Source: Ardenticatenaceae bacterium
Lineage (GTDB): Bacteria > Chloroflexota > Anaerolineae > Promineifilales > Promineifilaceae
Assembly: GCA_020634435.1 (NCBI GenBank)
Contig: JACKBS010000012.1
Coordinates: 186,001 to 250,000, forward strand
Direction of reading: 5' to 3'
DNA: 64,000 nt
The stretch's first letter is position 1; each line of letters opens with the position of its first letter. A program made the position numbers and the translations under genes. Shown piece after piece: positions 1 to 7,891 of the stretch. The notes beneath the pieces are model-generated. The model was not told the origin of the DNA, searched no databases, and worked only from the letters and a program-made list of their open reading frames with translations.

Positions 1-796
1 CTGCCTGGTTGGGGTGCCACACGCTTTCTTGCACCCGGCGTACGGCCGTTTCTCCCCGAAACCGCAGCTTAACCGTCACCAACTCACCTTCCCCACTCCA
101 AATATTCCATACATTGCGAATAAATGTTTCTTCGTCAAAGGATTCTGGGGGAATGATCGATTGGGTGGTATCTGCCGCTTTTTCGATGCGATTTAGCTTG
201 AAAGGAATGATCTTGTTCATCGTTTCGCTAAAACCAACCAGGTAAATGCTCTCATCCCATAATGATGGCTCTAAAAGATAAGGGCTCACCAGGTGCAGCG
301 TGGATTGGCGCGATTGCAGCCCTCGATAGCGAATACGAATTTTGCGCTGATCAATCCAGCAGTTGATGATTTTTTGTAGGACGGCCGTTTCCTCCCCACC
401 CCCCTCTGCCTCTGGAATGAAATTTGTGGACGCTATCAGCCGATCAATCAACGATTGATGAAGTTTCAAAGCAACAGTACGCAATGCACTTAACACGTAA
501 GGGTTGGGTGAACGAGTTTGGCGAGAAGTTCTTCGTCCCATCAAATAAAGCATAGCAGCTTCATAAACGTTAACGCGCAGTTCCGACATATAATTTTGGC
601 GGTCAATTTTCCAGCGTCCTCTTTCTGTTTCTATAAAAGGAATGCCTGTATCTTTCAGCAGTTGCCGGTCTTTATAAATAGTTGCCCGGCTGTCTACACC
701 TACCTGCTCTGCCATTTCCTCGTCGGTGTAAGCCCCATACAGGTATTTCTTCTCTAGTAATCGTAACCGCTCGGCCCGATTCAACCCTTTGCTCAT
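1..796 (-). CDS. WYL-domain transcriptional regulator, C-terminus beyond window edge
   Basis: Reading the minus strand from the ATG at 796 gives 265 codons without a stop, running off the left edge. An N-terminal winged-helix DNA-binding region (about residues 5-60, with EEMAEQVGVDSRATIYKD as the HTH) is followed by a linker and a WYL-type region from about residue 130 (INCWIDQRKIRIRYRG, then a beta-rich stretch ending near RVQESVW). WYL proteins bind nucleotides or nucleic acid and often control CRISPR-Cas and other defence loci. The start is supported by GGAGG six bases upstream. The gene is divergent in orientation from cas1 and 0.8 kb from it, so control of the cas operon is plausible but inferred. 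The effector-sensing C-terminal extension cannot be judged because it is cut off. Confidence 0.85.
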   Translation of the reverse strand, partial: MSKGLNRAERLRLLEKKYLYGAYTDEEMAEQVGVDSRATIYKDRQLLKDTGIPFIETERGRWKIDRQNYMSELRVNVYEAAMLYLMGRRTSRQTRSPNPYVLSALRTVALKLHQSLIDRLIASTNFIPEAEGGGEETAVLQKIINCWIDQRKIRIRYRGLQSRQSTLHLVSPYLLEPSLWDESIYLVGFSETMNKIIPFKLNRIEKAADTTQSIIPPESFDEETFIRNVWNIWSGEGELVTVKLRFRGETAVRRVQESVWHPNQA

Positions 797-845
797 AGTG
801 GCCTCCAAGAATTTGTTCGCCAACAGTGTACACAATGAGATTGTG

Positions 846-857
846 AAAAATGGAAAC
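846..857 (+). promoter_or_regulatory. Candidate operator AAAAATGGAAAC upstream of the WYL gene
   Basis: The 12-mer AAAAATGGAAAC lies 50 bp upstream of the WYL regulator start. The same 12-mer occurs in the opposite orientation at 1515-1526, 65 bp before cas1. Two copies in front of the two divergent transcription units suggest a shared regulator, but the motif is AT-rich and chance is not excluded. Confidence 0.3.
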
Positions 858-912
858 ATCTCTGCCGAATTTTTAACTTCATTTGTTGCAGAATTCGGCA
901 CCTGGCAGTTGG

Positions 913-1212
913 CTAAAAGGTATGGCGTGGTTTACGAGAGATGTGACGCAGCCCGCTTTGGCGATTACGCCAAACAGTCATAACAACGGGCGATTCTTTG
1001 CTTAATACCACAGTTGATCCCTGAAGCCTGGCAAACTGATCGTCATGACAAACTGATTTTGGAATATCCTTACATTTCAGATGCACGAGCCTGGCACCCG
1101 CACAGTTTATTTCTGTACCATGTGCAAGTATAAAAGAAATTTCTGTTGTTGACACGTTACGCTGTGCCATTCGTTTTAAGGCGTGTTTTGTGAAGATGAG
1201 TGAATCAATCAT
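913..1212 (-). CDS. DUF4258-like small protein, possible toxin of a TA-like pair
   Basis: A 99-aa protein beginning MIDSLIFTKHALKRMAQR, with the conserved F(T)KHAxxRMxxR start and later GARLVHLKC typical of the DUF4258 family, whose fold is related to RelE/HicA-like small toxins. The ATG at 1212 overlaps the end of the upstream HTH gene by 8 bp (stop TGA at 1205-1207), so translation is probably coupled. The frame continues upstream, but that part overlaps the HTH gene out of frame and is not credible protein. The likely role, toxin or RNA-interacting component with the HTH protein as antitoxin, is inferred from the pairing and size; no catalytic residue can be named. Confidence 0.6.
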   Translation of the reverse strand: MIDSLIFTKHALKRMAQRNVSTTEISFILAHGTEINCAGARLVHLKCKDIPKSVCHDDQFARLQGSTVVLSKESPVVMTVWRNRQSGLRHISRKPRHTF

Positions 1213-1423
1213 TGTCCTCACTCCAATGGAAACTGCCGTTGTCGTCTTCCCAAAAACGTTTGCCTGTTTCCCGCTCCACAATGCCCATATCTTTGGTAAT
1301 GGTCCCTCGCGAAACTCTGAGTGACTTCGCCAGCTCCGCAGATGAAATCCCATTCCTTGCCTGACGAACCAGTTTGACAATTGAAGTTAATCGCTCTTTT
1401 TTGTTGTTTTTGTTTCCGAACAC
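1205..1423 (-). CDS. Small HTH DNA-binding protein (DeoR/HTH_11-like)
   Basis: A 72-aa protein when the GTG at 1423 is taken as start. That start has TGGAGGT seven bases upstream; a longer version from a TTG at 1492 has no comparable site. Residues about 9-60 form a DeoR/HTH_11-type helix-turn-helix (IVKLVRQARNGISSAELAKS then LRVSRGTITKDMGIVE), followed by a short wing ending FHW. It lies directly upstream of, and overlaps, the DUF4258 gene, the order expected for an antitoxin or autoregulator followed by its partner. The pair sits between the WYL gene and the cas1 promoter and is transcribed away from cas1. Confidence 0.6.
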   Translation of the reverse strand: MFGNKNNKKERLTSIVKLVRQARNGISSAELAKSLRVSRGTITKDMGIVERETGKRFWEDDNGSFHWSEDND

Positions 1424-1514
1424 CGGAACACCTCCAGAATTTGATTTACCTGGAGGTTGCCATCCGCTTGATTCCAGTACGGAAACAATCAAAAACTAAT
1501 TTTTGATTTGGTAA

Positions 1515-1526
1515 GTTTCCATTTTT
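1515..1526 (-). promoter_or_regulatory. Candidate operator AAAAATGGAAAC upstream of cas1
   Basis: Minus-strand copy of the 12-mer also found at 846-857. It lies between the divergent HTH gene and cas1, immediately before an ACGGCCGT palindrome at 1530-1537. Confidence 0.3.
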
Positions 1527-1590
1527 TGAACGGCCGTCTGCTACCCTGATTCACAGTTAATCGTTCACCCATCACAATTAGGAGTTATCT

Positions 1591-2634
1591 ATGCCTATTG
1601 TCCAACACCTTATCGCCGACGAGTTCGGCAGCCACATCGGCAAATACCAGGGTCGGCTCAAAGTGACCAAAGCCAAAGAGGTTCTGGCTCAGGCCCCCCT
1701 GCTCCACCTGGAAACTGTTACCATCGCCAGCCGTGGCGTCAGCATCTCCGCCGACGCCATCGAAGCCTGCACCGAACGCGGCATCCCCGTGCATTTCCTC
1801 AGCAGCCGGGGCAACCCGTACGCGGGCCTCTACAGCGCTGGCCTTATGGGCACCGTCCTTACCCGGCGGGCACAAATGTCGGCCTACAACGATATGCGTG
1901 GCGTCCATCTCGCCCTAGGCTTTGCCGGGGGCAAAATTCAAAACCAGGCAACGCTGCTGAAATACACCGCCAAATACCGCAAAGAAAAAGAGCCAGCACT
2001 GTACAAAGAGCTGCACTGGCTGGCCGGGGAAACGGTGGACCATATGGAAGAGGTTTGTACGCTCGACTTCATGGCTCCACGCGAACATTATTATTTGGAT
2101 GACATCCGCAGCCACTTGCTTTCAATTGAGGGACGCGCAGCGAAAAAGTATTGGCAGGGGTTCAAACTACTGCTGCCAGAGGCGCTCAACTGGCCGGGCC
2201 GTCAAGGCCGTGGTGCCCATGACCCATTCAATAGCGCCCTTAACTATGGCTATGGCATTCTCTATGGCCAAGTTGAGCGAGCTATTATTCTGGCTGGCCT
2301 GGATCCATACGCTGGATTCATCCATGTAGATCGCCCCGGTAAGCCCAGTTTGGTGCTGGATTTAATCGAAGAGTTCCGTGCCCCTGTGGTGGATCGCACA
2401 CTTTTGGGCTTAGTAAATAAAGGTGTGGCCATCGAGCAGGATGAACAAGGACGGCTGGTAGAAAAAACGCGACGCTTTTTGGCTGAGAAAATATTGGCTC
2501 GCCTAGAGAGCCAGGAAAAGTATGAAAAGAAGCGCCATCCGCTGCGGGCCATTATCCAAATGCAGGCCCGCCGCCTGGCCGCTTATGTGCGTGGCGAACG
2601 AGAGTATTACGATCCATTTTTGGCCAGATGGTGA
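1591..2634 (+). CDS. cas1: CRISPR-associated integrase Cas1
   Basis: A 347-aa Cas1, the usual length. Cas1 dimers with Cas2 cut and join new spacers into the leader end of a CRISPR array. The N-terminal beta domain (residues 1-90, with ISADAIEACTERGIPVHFLS) is followed by the all-helical catalytic domain. The metal-binding residues are visible: Glu180 in LLSIEGRAA, His245 in GFIHVDRPGKPSL and Asp257 with Glu260 in LVLDLIEEFR, and the ALNYGYGILYGQVERAI helix is typical. AGGAG sits seven bases before the ATG. cas2 follows after 9 bp and cas4 after cas2, so the three form one operon. The only array in the window begins 27 kb to the right. Confidence 0.97.
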   Translation: MPIVQHLIADEFGSHIGKYQGRLKVTKAKEVLAQAPLLHLETVTIASRGVSISADAIEACTERGIPVHFLSSRGNPYAGLYSAGLMGTVLTRRAQMSAYNDMRGVHLALGFAGGKIQNQATLLKYTAKYRKEKEPALYKELHWLAGETVDHMEEVCTLDFMAPREHYYLDDIRSHLLSIEGRAAKKYWQGFKLLLPEALNWPGRQGRGAHDPFNSALNYGYGILYGQVERAIILAGLDPYAGFIHVDRPGKPSLVLDLIEEFRAPVVDRTLLGLVNKGVAIEQDEQGRLVEKTRRFLAEKILARLESQEKYEKKRHPLRAIIQMQARRLAAYVRGEREYYDPFLARW

Positions 2635-2643
2635 TACGGAAAC

Positions 2644-2907
2644 ATGCGCTGCCTACTCATTTACGACATTCCCAATGACCGTATTCGCACCAAAATTTCG
2701 GATAAATGCCTGGATTACGGGCTGGACCGGGTGCAGTTTAGCGCGTTTGGGGGGGCTATTTCCCGTAACTTGCAGGAAGAGCTTTTTATGCAACTGACCG
2801 ATTTGTTGGGCGACGAAGCGGGCAATATTCAGTTGCTGCCCATTTGTGGCAAAGATTGGGCCAATCGGTTCAGCCATATTTGTGAAGGTGAAACTAAAGA
2901 GGCATAG
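2644..2907 (+). CDS. cas2: CRISPR-associated protein Cas2
   Basis: An 87-aa ferredoxin-fold protein with the Cas2 opening LLIYDIPNDRIRTKISDKC (the conserved Asp in YDIPNDR), the RVQFSAFGG strand, and a C-terminal strand NIQLLPICGKD. Cas2 is the central dimer of the Cas1-Cas2 integration complex. It starts 9 bp after the cas1 stop and ends 7 bp before the preferred cas4 start. A longer reading of cas4 would overlap it, but overlap is not needed because an ATG at 2915 fits the Cas4 family start. Confidence 0.95.
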   Translation: MRCLLIYDIPNDRIRTKISDKCLDYGLDRVQFSAFGGAISRNLQEELFMQLTDLLGDEAGNIQLLPICGKDWANRFSHICEGETKEA

Positions 2908-2914
2908 GGTTCCC

Positions 2915-3511
2915 ATGACAACTGAAGATCCTTTTGTATTTCGCGTGATTGATTTGAAGCAGTATGTTTACTGCCCCCGAATTTTGTATTACCACACGGT
3001 GCTGCCGCAGGTACGGCCGTTAACTTACAAAATGGCAGCAGGTATTGCCGCCCACACCCAAACAGAACGGCTGGAAAAGCGGCGCAGCCTGCGCACTTAC
3101 GGTTTGCAGCAGGGTGAACGGCGCTTCAACGTTTCACTTTACGGCCCTGACCTGCATCTCTCCGGCGAGCTGGATATGCTTATTGAGACGGCCACAGAGC
3201 TGATTCCAGTAGATTTTAAGCAATCTAAACGAGAAGGAGACCATTTTAGGATGCAGCTATTAGCTTACGGCCGTTTGCTAGACATCCTCGCCAATCCCCA
3301 ACAAAAAACGATTCAGCGTGGGTTTCTATACCTCATTCCCCAACGCCAGGCGGTTGAAGTTCGCTTTACCCCTACCCTTCAGCGCAAACTCAACCAGGCG
3401 ATGTCCCAATTGCACATCATTATCAAGAATCAGCAAATGCCTATGCCAACAAAGAAATACGGCCGTTGTGTAGACTGTGAGTTCAGGCGGTTTTGCAACG
3501 ATGTTTTTTAG
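2915..3511 (+). CDS. cas4: CRISPR-associated exonuclease Cas4
   Basis: A 198-aa RecB-type PD-(D/E)XK nuclease with an iron-sulfur cluster, which trims prespacers and helps select the PAM side during adaptation. Visible features are the first cluster cysteine in QYVYCPRILYY, the nuclease core HLSGELDMLIE followed by LIPVDFKQSK (Asp, Asp and Lys ligands), the QLLAYGRLL helix, and the last three cysteines in CVDCEFRRFC near the C-terminus. The ATG at 2915 is chosen over upstream starts because those add a segment overlapping cas2. The order cas1-cas2-cas4 is complete, with no interference genes nearby, so the CRISPR subtype cannot be assigned from this window. Confidence 0.93.
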   Translation: MTTEDPFVFRVIDLKQYVYCPRILYYHTVLPQVRPLTYKMAAGIAAHTQTERLEKRRSLRTYGLQQGERRFNVSLYGPDLHLSGELDMLIETATELIPVDFKQSKREGDHFRMQLLAYGRLLDILANPQQKTIQRGFLYLIPQRQAVEVRFTPTLQRKLNQAMSQLHIIIKNQQMPMPTKKYGRCVDCEFRRFCNDVF

Positions 3512-3739
3512 CCAAGATGATCTTCGTTTTCTCACCTGGATGAATAGAGATATTGCCCTGACTAATCGCAAGGCTTACAATTCTGTGTGCTACATACATA
3601 TGGCCATCAGTAAATGTCATATCTTCTGTGAAACCACAACTAAGAAAGGGATAATCACAATTTTTCTGTGCTTTTGTTGCTTTAGTTTGCCAATCAGTTT
3701 CTGCCCAATCCTCCGCTAGAGGTAGTTTTGTCCCTCACA

Positions 3740-6412
3740 CTAATTCAACTTATTTTGGACTACCTCAACTATAATAAGGGTTTCTTGAAGTTGTTGCTTC
3801 ATTCCTAGCTTGGTAAAAAGTTCAATTGCTTCAGAAGCTGTTTGTTGGGCCATCTCTAAAAGCCCTGTTGCTAACTGTAATTGTGCAAGATGCCTTTTCG
3901 TTTCAGCTACATCCTGTGGGCTTTGGGCTAGATACGCTGTCTCCAAAGCTTGCTGAATATATTCATCGGCTAATTGGAAATTTTCCTCTTTTAATTCCAA
4001 CCAACCTAACCAACGGAAAATCCAGGAAAACAGCCATGCATCAACATTAGATTCGGGTGGATGGTACTTTTTCATCTTGACTCTCAGTTCTAAAGCTTCT
4101 TGAAAGTGCTTTTTCGCGGAATCAAGATTGTTATCTTTGATATCGATCATTCCTAATCTAGCTTTCATGCGGATGATGTGAGGTATGTAATCTAATCTTT
4201 GTGCTATCTCTAGCGCTTCATAGGCATTAGATCGGGCAAGATCAAATTTGTTTTGTTTAGTCTGAATGGATGTGAGTCTAAACACCGCCTGAACGATTTC
4301 ATATTCATCTTCATATTGTTTCGCAATATTTAGACAATCGGCTAGGAGTTGTTCTGCCTTAACTAAATCTCCTTGAAAATCTCGAATATTTGCCTGCATT
4401 CGGAGAAACTTTGCTTGTTGAATTTCATCTTCCAGTAGTGTCGCAGCTTGAAGCCCTAATTCGTAATACTGAATTAAGACATTCCAATCTCCGCTGCGCC
4501 ATAAGAAACCATCAAATTCGTCTATGAAGGTTATTAAATGGTTTAATCTGCCTGCTTGCCAACACCAATCAATAACATCAGCAATATTAGGGGCTTCAAG
4601 CTGGTATTTTTCTAACAGCTGATAACCCGTAAGTCTTTGATCCGTAATGTATTGGAGTAAAAAATCTATCCATCGTTCTCTAAAAGAAGCTTCTAATTCA
4701 GACTGTGCGGCTAATTCTGAATTTGCGTACGTTAGAGTTAAGGGCAACATTTGGAAACGGTGCCCAAGTTTGTTTATTAATGATAGCTTTTCCAGGATCA
4801 CTAGCCCTTCATCTCGGTCGATCTCAGGGAGTTGCGTCATGTACCCCAAAACTTCCCGACTAGCACTACTGGAAAATATCGATAGAGCCAAGAGCAGGAG
4901 GTGTGCGTTTGTTCCACGTATGTATTCTGCTGCTGTCTTGAAACAAAATAGGGCTATATCGCTTGAAGGTTGTCCTAATCTGTTTAACACTGTTTCTGTT
5001 GTATGACCAAAACCCATTTGGGCAATGCTCCACACCAAAGCTAACGGCACGCCCCCTGTGCGTCTGTACAAGAGTCGTTCTTCTTCTTCAGTTAATGAAA
5101 CACTTTTTCTTGAACACTCATGAGCAATAAGCTCTATTCCCTCTTCTAAAGGCATGCCTACTAATCTTATAGGATACGCTATGTCAATACGATGCCTTGT
5201 CGTTACAATCGCTTTGGTTGGGTCGGGCAATTCTCGAAGGAAAGAAAGAACATTTTCATCATCTATTGTTTCAAAATTATCAATCACTAAAAGCGTTCTT
5301 TGTTGGGTTAGGGCTTGGCGTACGATTTCATTTTGCTCTTCTTGCCGGGCACGTGTGATGTCTTCCCTTTGTAAAGCTATGGCAATTGCCGTGTAAATAT
5401 CATCAAGTGAACGCATTATTTGGCGCCGTGACACGATACCATCAGCGGTTAAAAGATTGCTTTTTGCGCTGATCCAGATGATAGCCTCAAATCTACCTTC
5501 GGGCGGTAGGTTGTTATAGTTTCGTAGATACTGGTGGGCAATTTCTAACGCCAAAGCGCTCTTGCCAATTCCTCCAATACCGTCGATAACAATAAGATAA
5601 TGACGCGAATGAGGATATGGTTGAAGCAATTCATGAATCTGGGTTTGCTCCTTCTCGCGGCCTATAAATTCTTCAAAATCTGGTTGTGGGAGGTTATGCA
5701 AAACTTTTGGATAAGAAGGAGAATCAGTTGTTCCACCAGCAGATAATAGTTTTTGCTCGACAATAGCATCTGTTAGCGTTAATAGAGCATCTCTTATTCC
5801 GACATTCAAGCTTGTTAAAGTCTGAAGTTGTGCTTTTTGTAAATTGACCTGTTCTCGTGCTGCTTCGGCCGCAATACGATGGAACTGGAGACTATAAATC
5901 GGCATTAACTCAGGTAGATGCCAAAGCTCTTGGGCCAAACATTTGAGCAAATAAGATACAGCCCGATCTACTCTCTTCCGATTTATCCGCTCTGGTAATA
6001 CTGTAGAAAAAGTTTGCAAAATCTCTTCCCGTTCTTCAATTAGAGAAGCCCCCGGTTGCTTCAACATCGCAATCAACGCCGTTTGGATTTCTTTGTTTTG
6101 GAAAAAATCTCGCTCTTTGCTAATGGCCAGCACCAAATCTTCGTCTTCAACTTGATATTCTTCAATAAACCGCTGTATGGCCCGGCTTAACCCTGCTTCA
6201 AATGCTTCATGAAAGGCAGCGTCTGAGCGCAGCTTTTTGACCTTCCCCGATACTCCTTCCCCCACATATTTTTTTGCTTGGTCAGAAACAACATCAACTA
6301 GCGTATCAAGCGCTTTTTGCTTTAAGTTTTGCGGAATCAATTGAAAGATATCGGACCACATTGAGAAAGCCTTTATTTGGGTTTGGTTCAAAAATTGTAA
6401 TTGGGCTTTCAT
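3740..6412 (-). CDS. STAND NTPase with NB-ARC and TPR domains
   Basis: An 890-aa protein. Residues 1-240 are a mostly helical N-terminal domain of unknown type. Then FIGREKEQTQI opens an NB-ARC ATPase with Walker A GIGGIGKS (278-285), Walker B LLVIDNFE (about 374-381) and the sensor AIVTTRHR. From about residue 640 to the end the protein is a run of TPR-like helical hairpins. This is the STAND plan: ligand sensing by the repeats, nucleotide-dependent oligomerisation and activation of the N-terminal effector. Many such proteins in defence islands sense phage. Base composition is AT-rich compared with neighbours, suggesting transfer. An alternative ATG lies at 6361. It ends 229 bp from cas4, transcribed towards it. 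The antiphage role is inferred from architecture and location. Confidence 0.85.
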   Translation of the reverse strand: MKAQLQFLNQTQIKAFSMWSDIFQLIPQNLKQKALDTLVDVVSDQAKKYVGEGVSGKVKKLRSDAAFHEAFEAGLSRAIQRFIEEYQVEDEDLVLAISKERDFFQNKEIQTALIAMLKQPGASLIEEREEILQTFSTVLPERINRKRVDRAVSYLLKCLAQELWHLPELMPIYSLQFHRIAAEAAREQVNLQKAQLQTLTSLNVGIRDALLTLTDAIVEQKLLSAGGTTDSPSYPKVLHNLPQPDFEEFIGREKEQTQIHELLQPYPHSRHYLIVIDGIGGIGKSALALEIAHQYLRNYNNLPPEGRFEAIIWISAKSNLLTADGIVSRRQIMRSLDDIYTAIAIALQREDITRARQEEQNEIVRQALTQQRTLLVIDNFETIDDENVLSFLRELPDPTKAIVTTRHRIDIAYPIRLVGMPLEEGIELIAHECSRKSVSLTEEEERLLYRRTGGVPLALVWSIAQMGFGHTTETVLNRLGQPSSDIALFCFKTAAEYIRGTNAHLLLLALSIFSSSASREVLGYMTQLPEIDRDEGLVILEKLSLINKLGHRFQMLPLTLTYANSELAAQSELEASFRERWIDFLLQYITDQRLTGYQLLEKYQLEAPNIADVIDWCWQAGRLNHLITFIDEFDGFLWRSGDWNVLIQYYELGLQAATLLEDEIQQAKFLRMQANIRDFQGDLVKAEQLLADCLNIAKQYEDEYEIVQAVFRLTSIQTKQNKFDLARSNAYEALEIAQRLDYIPHIIRMKARLGMIDIKDNNLDSAKKHFQEALELRVKMKKYHPPESNVDAWLFSWIFRWLGWLELKEENFQLADEYIQQALETAYLAQSPQDVAETKRHLAQLQLATGLLEMAQQTASEAIELFTKLGMKQQLQETLIIVEVVQNKLN

Positions 6413-6437
6413 TTGTTGTAAACCAGTATCGCCAAGT

Positions 6438-6480
6438 GAATACTATGCGAAATCGCAGCATTTGTCCCTAACGGGACGCA
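6438..6480. repeat. REP-like element, copy A
   Basis: GAATACTATGCGAAATC (6438-6454), nine bases, then GTCCCTAACGGGACGCA (6464-6480), whose GTCCC/GGGAC arms form a small hairpin. A second copy lies at 6964-7022 with a longer spacer. The two copies flank the gene at 6516-6815. Confidence 0.6.
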
Positions 6481-6515
6481 TCTCGTGAATTCTTACCATT
6501 CAGGAGGTGCAGCAT

Positions 6516-6815
6516 ATGTACCAAGTCACATTTATTCGAGCCACCCATGAAAACGGCCGTTTCCGCCCCTACCCTACCGAGGCCTACCAATTTTGGGCCG
6601 ACTACGGCTGGCTGGTAGGAGAAGTTTTGCGTCAGGAGGAAGGCATGCGTTTTGCGGAAATTGTGCAGGCCTGTACAGAGCTTCTTGATGAACATCCTGG
6701 GCGGGAGCCGAATACGGTTTCCGAAAAGTACATTGCTTGGTGTTTAGTGAAGTTGTTGGAATTTGGCATGGTCGCAACCGTGGAGAATGCCTTGGATGAT
6801 AAGCCGCAAAGCTAA
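6516..6815 (+). CDS. Conserved-looking hypothetical protein, 99 aa
   Basis: A soluble 99-aa protein beginning MYQVTFIRATHENGRFRP, with no membrane segment and no motif I recognise. The start is well fixed: AGGAGGTG at 6502-6509 lies six bases before the ATG at 6516; a GTG nine bases further upstream falls inside that site and is rejected. The sequence reads like a real small protein (aromatic N-terminal strand region, amphipathic helices around FAEIVQACTELL and YIAWCLVKLLEF). It stands alone between two REP-like elements and is divergent from the STAND gene. Function unknown; its place between defence-type genes is the only hint. Confidence 0.6.
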   Translation: MYQVTFIRATHENGRFRPYPTEAYQFWADYGWLVGEVLRQEEGMRFAEIVQACTELLDEHPGREPNTVSEKYIAWCLVKLLEFGMVATVENALDDKPQS

Positions 6816-6963
6816 ATTCACACCAATATGCGCTAGCGCTTTTTATCTGATGAAATCCCGTTTGAACAAAAAGCAATGCCTAGTTTGCCTTATCATCGGC
6901 GTGTTCATGAAATGCCTGAATAAGGACTTAGCGTCAGGACCTTCCACATAACATCAAGAAATA

Positions 6964-7022
6964 GAATACTATGCGAAATCAACTAAGCCTTTAGGTTCTG
7001 TGCTTCGTCCCTACAGGACGCA
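6964..7022. repeat. REP-like element, copy B
   Basis: GAATACTATGCGAAATC (6964-6980) is identical to copy A. The second module, GTCCCTACAGGACGCA (7007-7022), keeps the GTCC/GGAC arms. The distance between modules is 26 bases here and 9 in copy A. Function unknown. Confidence 0.6.
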
Positions 7023-7191
7023 CTAGAGGCACAAGGTATACAATCAGCCGTCTTTCTGCTTTTCCTGTTGTGAGGAACAATCTTGAAAACGGCCGTTCTC
7101 CCTGCCCTACTGAAAACCCTTAATATTCGAGGATAAGAACCGAGGATGCTTATGAGGCGCCCAAAAGGCTGATCTTCGTTGAATCCATAAT

Positions 7192-7207
7192 GTATATCAA
7201 CGTATAT
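7192..7207 (+). repeat. Degenerate partition-type iteron
   Basis: GTATATCAACGTATAT differs at two positions from the consensus GTATACCAACGTATAC found in the par region. A further GTATAC half-site follows at about 7212. It is the leftmost member of the series. Confidence 0.5.
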
Positions 7208-7384
7208 CTTGGTATACGTAATACTTCGCAGAAAAGTGCGAAGATTAATACGCTACCAATGACCCTGGCAACTAATCTCTTTTGCCTTCATTAAGGATTT
7301 TTCTTTCACCGGTTGCCCCCAAGGCCTTGCGACGGCAAGCCAGCAATTGTTTTTAGCAACTATTGATCCGAACAAGGAGTAGAC

Positions 7385-7882
7385 ATGAATCACCAAAATC
7401 ATCAAACAGTCAGCCAGGCACTGGTGTTTGGCCTTACTAGGTTGGGTAATCAACGTATCCAGCCCAAGGCTTGGGTTTACTTTGTCTGGGTTGTTGTCGC
7501 CAAGCAGGTTCACTGCAAGATAGGCCAAAGCATAAATCCGTCTGAGCGTATCGCTCAAGTGACTAGCGCTATCCCTCAAATTCCCTTTTATATTCAGCTG
7601 CTGCCCTGCATTAACTTGGAACAAGCCAGGTTATTCGAAAAGATGCTTCATAATCACCTAAACGATTTTCGAGCTAGACGAAAGTCTGAGTGGTTTACCG
7701 ATCCCAATCTCAATCGCCTATCCGTTCAAATTCGGGCTAAAGTCAATGAGATACTGGCTTTGGCAAATTCCTTTGGCTATGTGATTCAGTTACAAGGTAT
7801 CGAGCGATCTGGTCCTTACCCTGTGTTGTACCCGAATGGGTATGTTGATTATGTCGTGGACCCAACAAACAAAGCGCGCTAA
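7385..7882 (+). CDS. GIY-YIG nuclease-superfamily protein (T5orf172/MUG113-like)
   Basis: A 165-aa protein with the T5orf172-type variant of the GIY-YIG fold: strand VYFVWVVVAK, then CKIGQSINPSERIAQV, then the helix and loop EKMLHNHLNDFRARRKSEWF. In this family the Arg after the KIG strand and the Glu and His residues of the helix form the active site. Such proteins are common on phages and mobile elements. AAGGAG six bases before the ATG supports the start. Its base composition is AT-rich, and it lies beside the iteron/par region, suggesting it travels with that module. Whether it cleaves DNA is not shown. Confidence 0.75.
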   Translation: MNHQNHQTVSQALVFGLTRLGNQRIQPKAWVYFVWVVVAKQVHCKIGQSINPSERIAQVTSAIPQIPFYIQLLPCINLEQARLFEKMLHNHLNDFRARRKSEWFTDPNLNRLSVQIRAKVNEILALANSFGYVIQLQGIERSGPYPVLYPNGYVDYVVDPTNKAR

Positions 7883-7891
7883 ATTTACTTT

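Larger units (their letters stand above)
6816..7384. other. Gene-free stretch between the 99-aa gene and the GIY-YIG gene
   Basis: No convincing coding sequence. It contains REP-like copy B (6964-7022), an ACGGCCGT palindrome at 7089-7096 and a degenerate iteron (7192-7207) like those near parA. Confidence 0.6.

Noticed and set aside
913..1380. 155-codon version of the DUF4258 gene
   Set aside because: The upstream part overlaps the HTH gene in another frame; the family start is at 1212.
7253..7624. Minus-strand frame opposite the GIY-YIG gene
   Set aside because: No ribosome-binding site, and overlapped by a gene with a recognisable domain and a good start.
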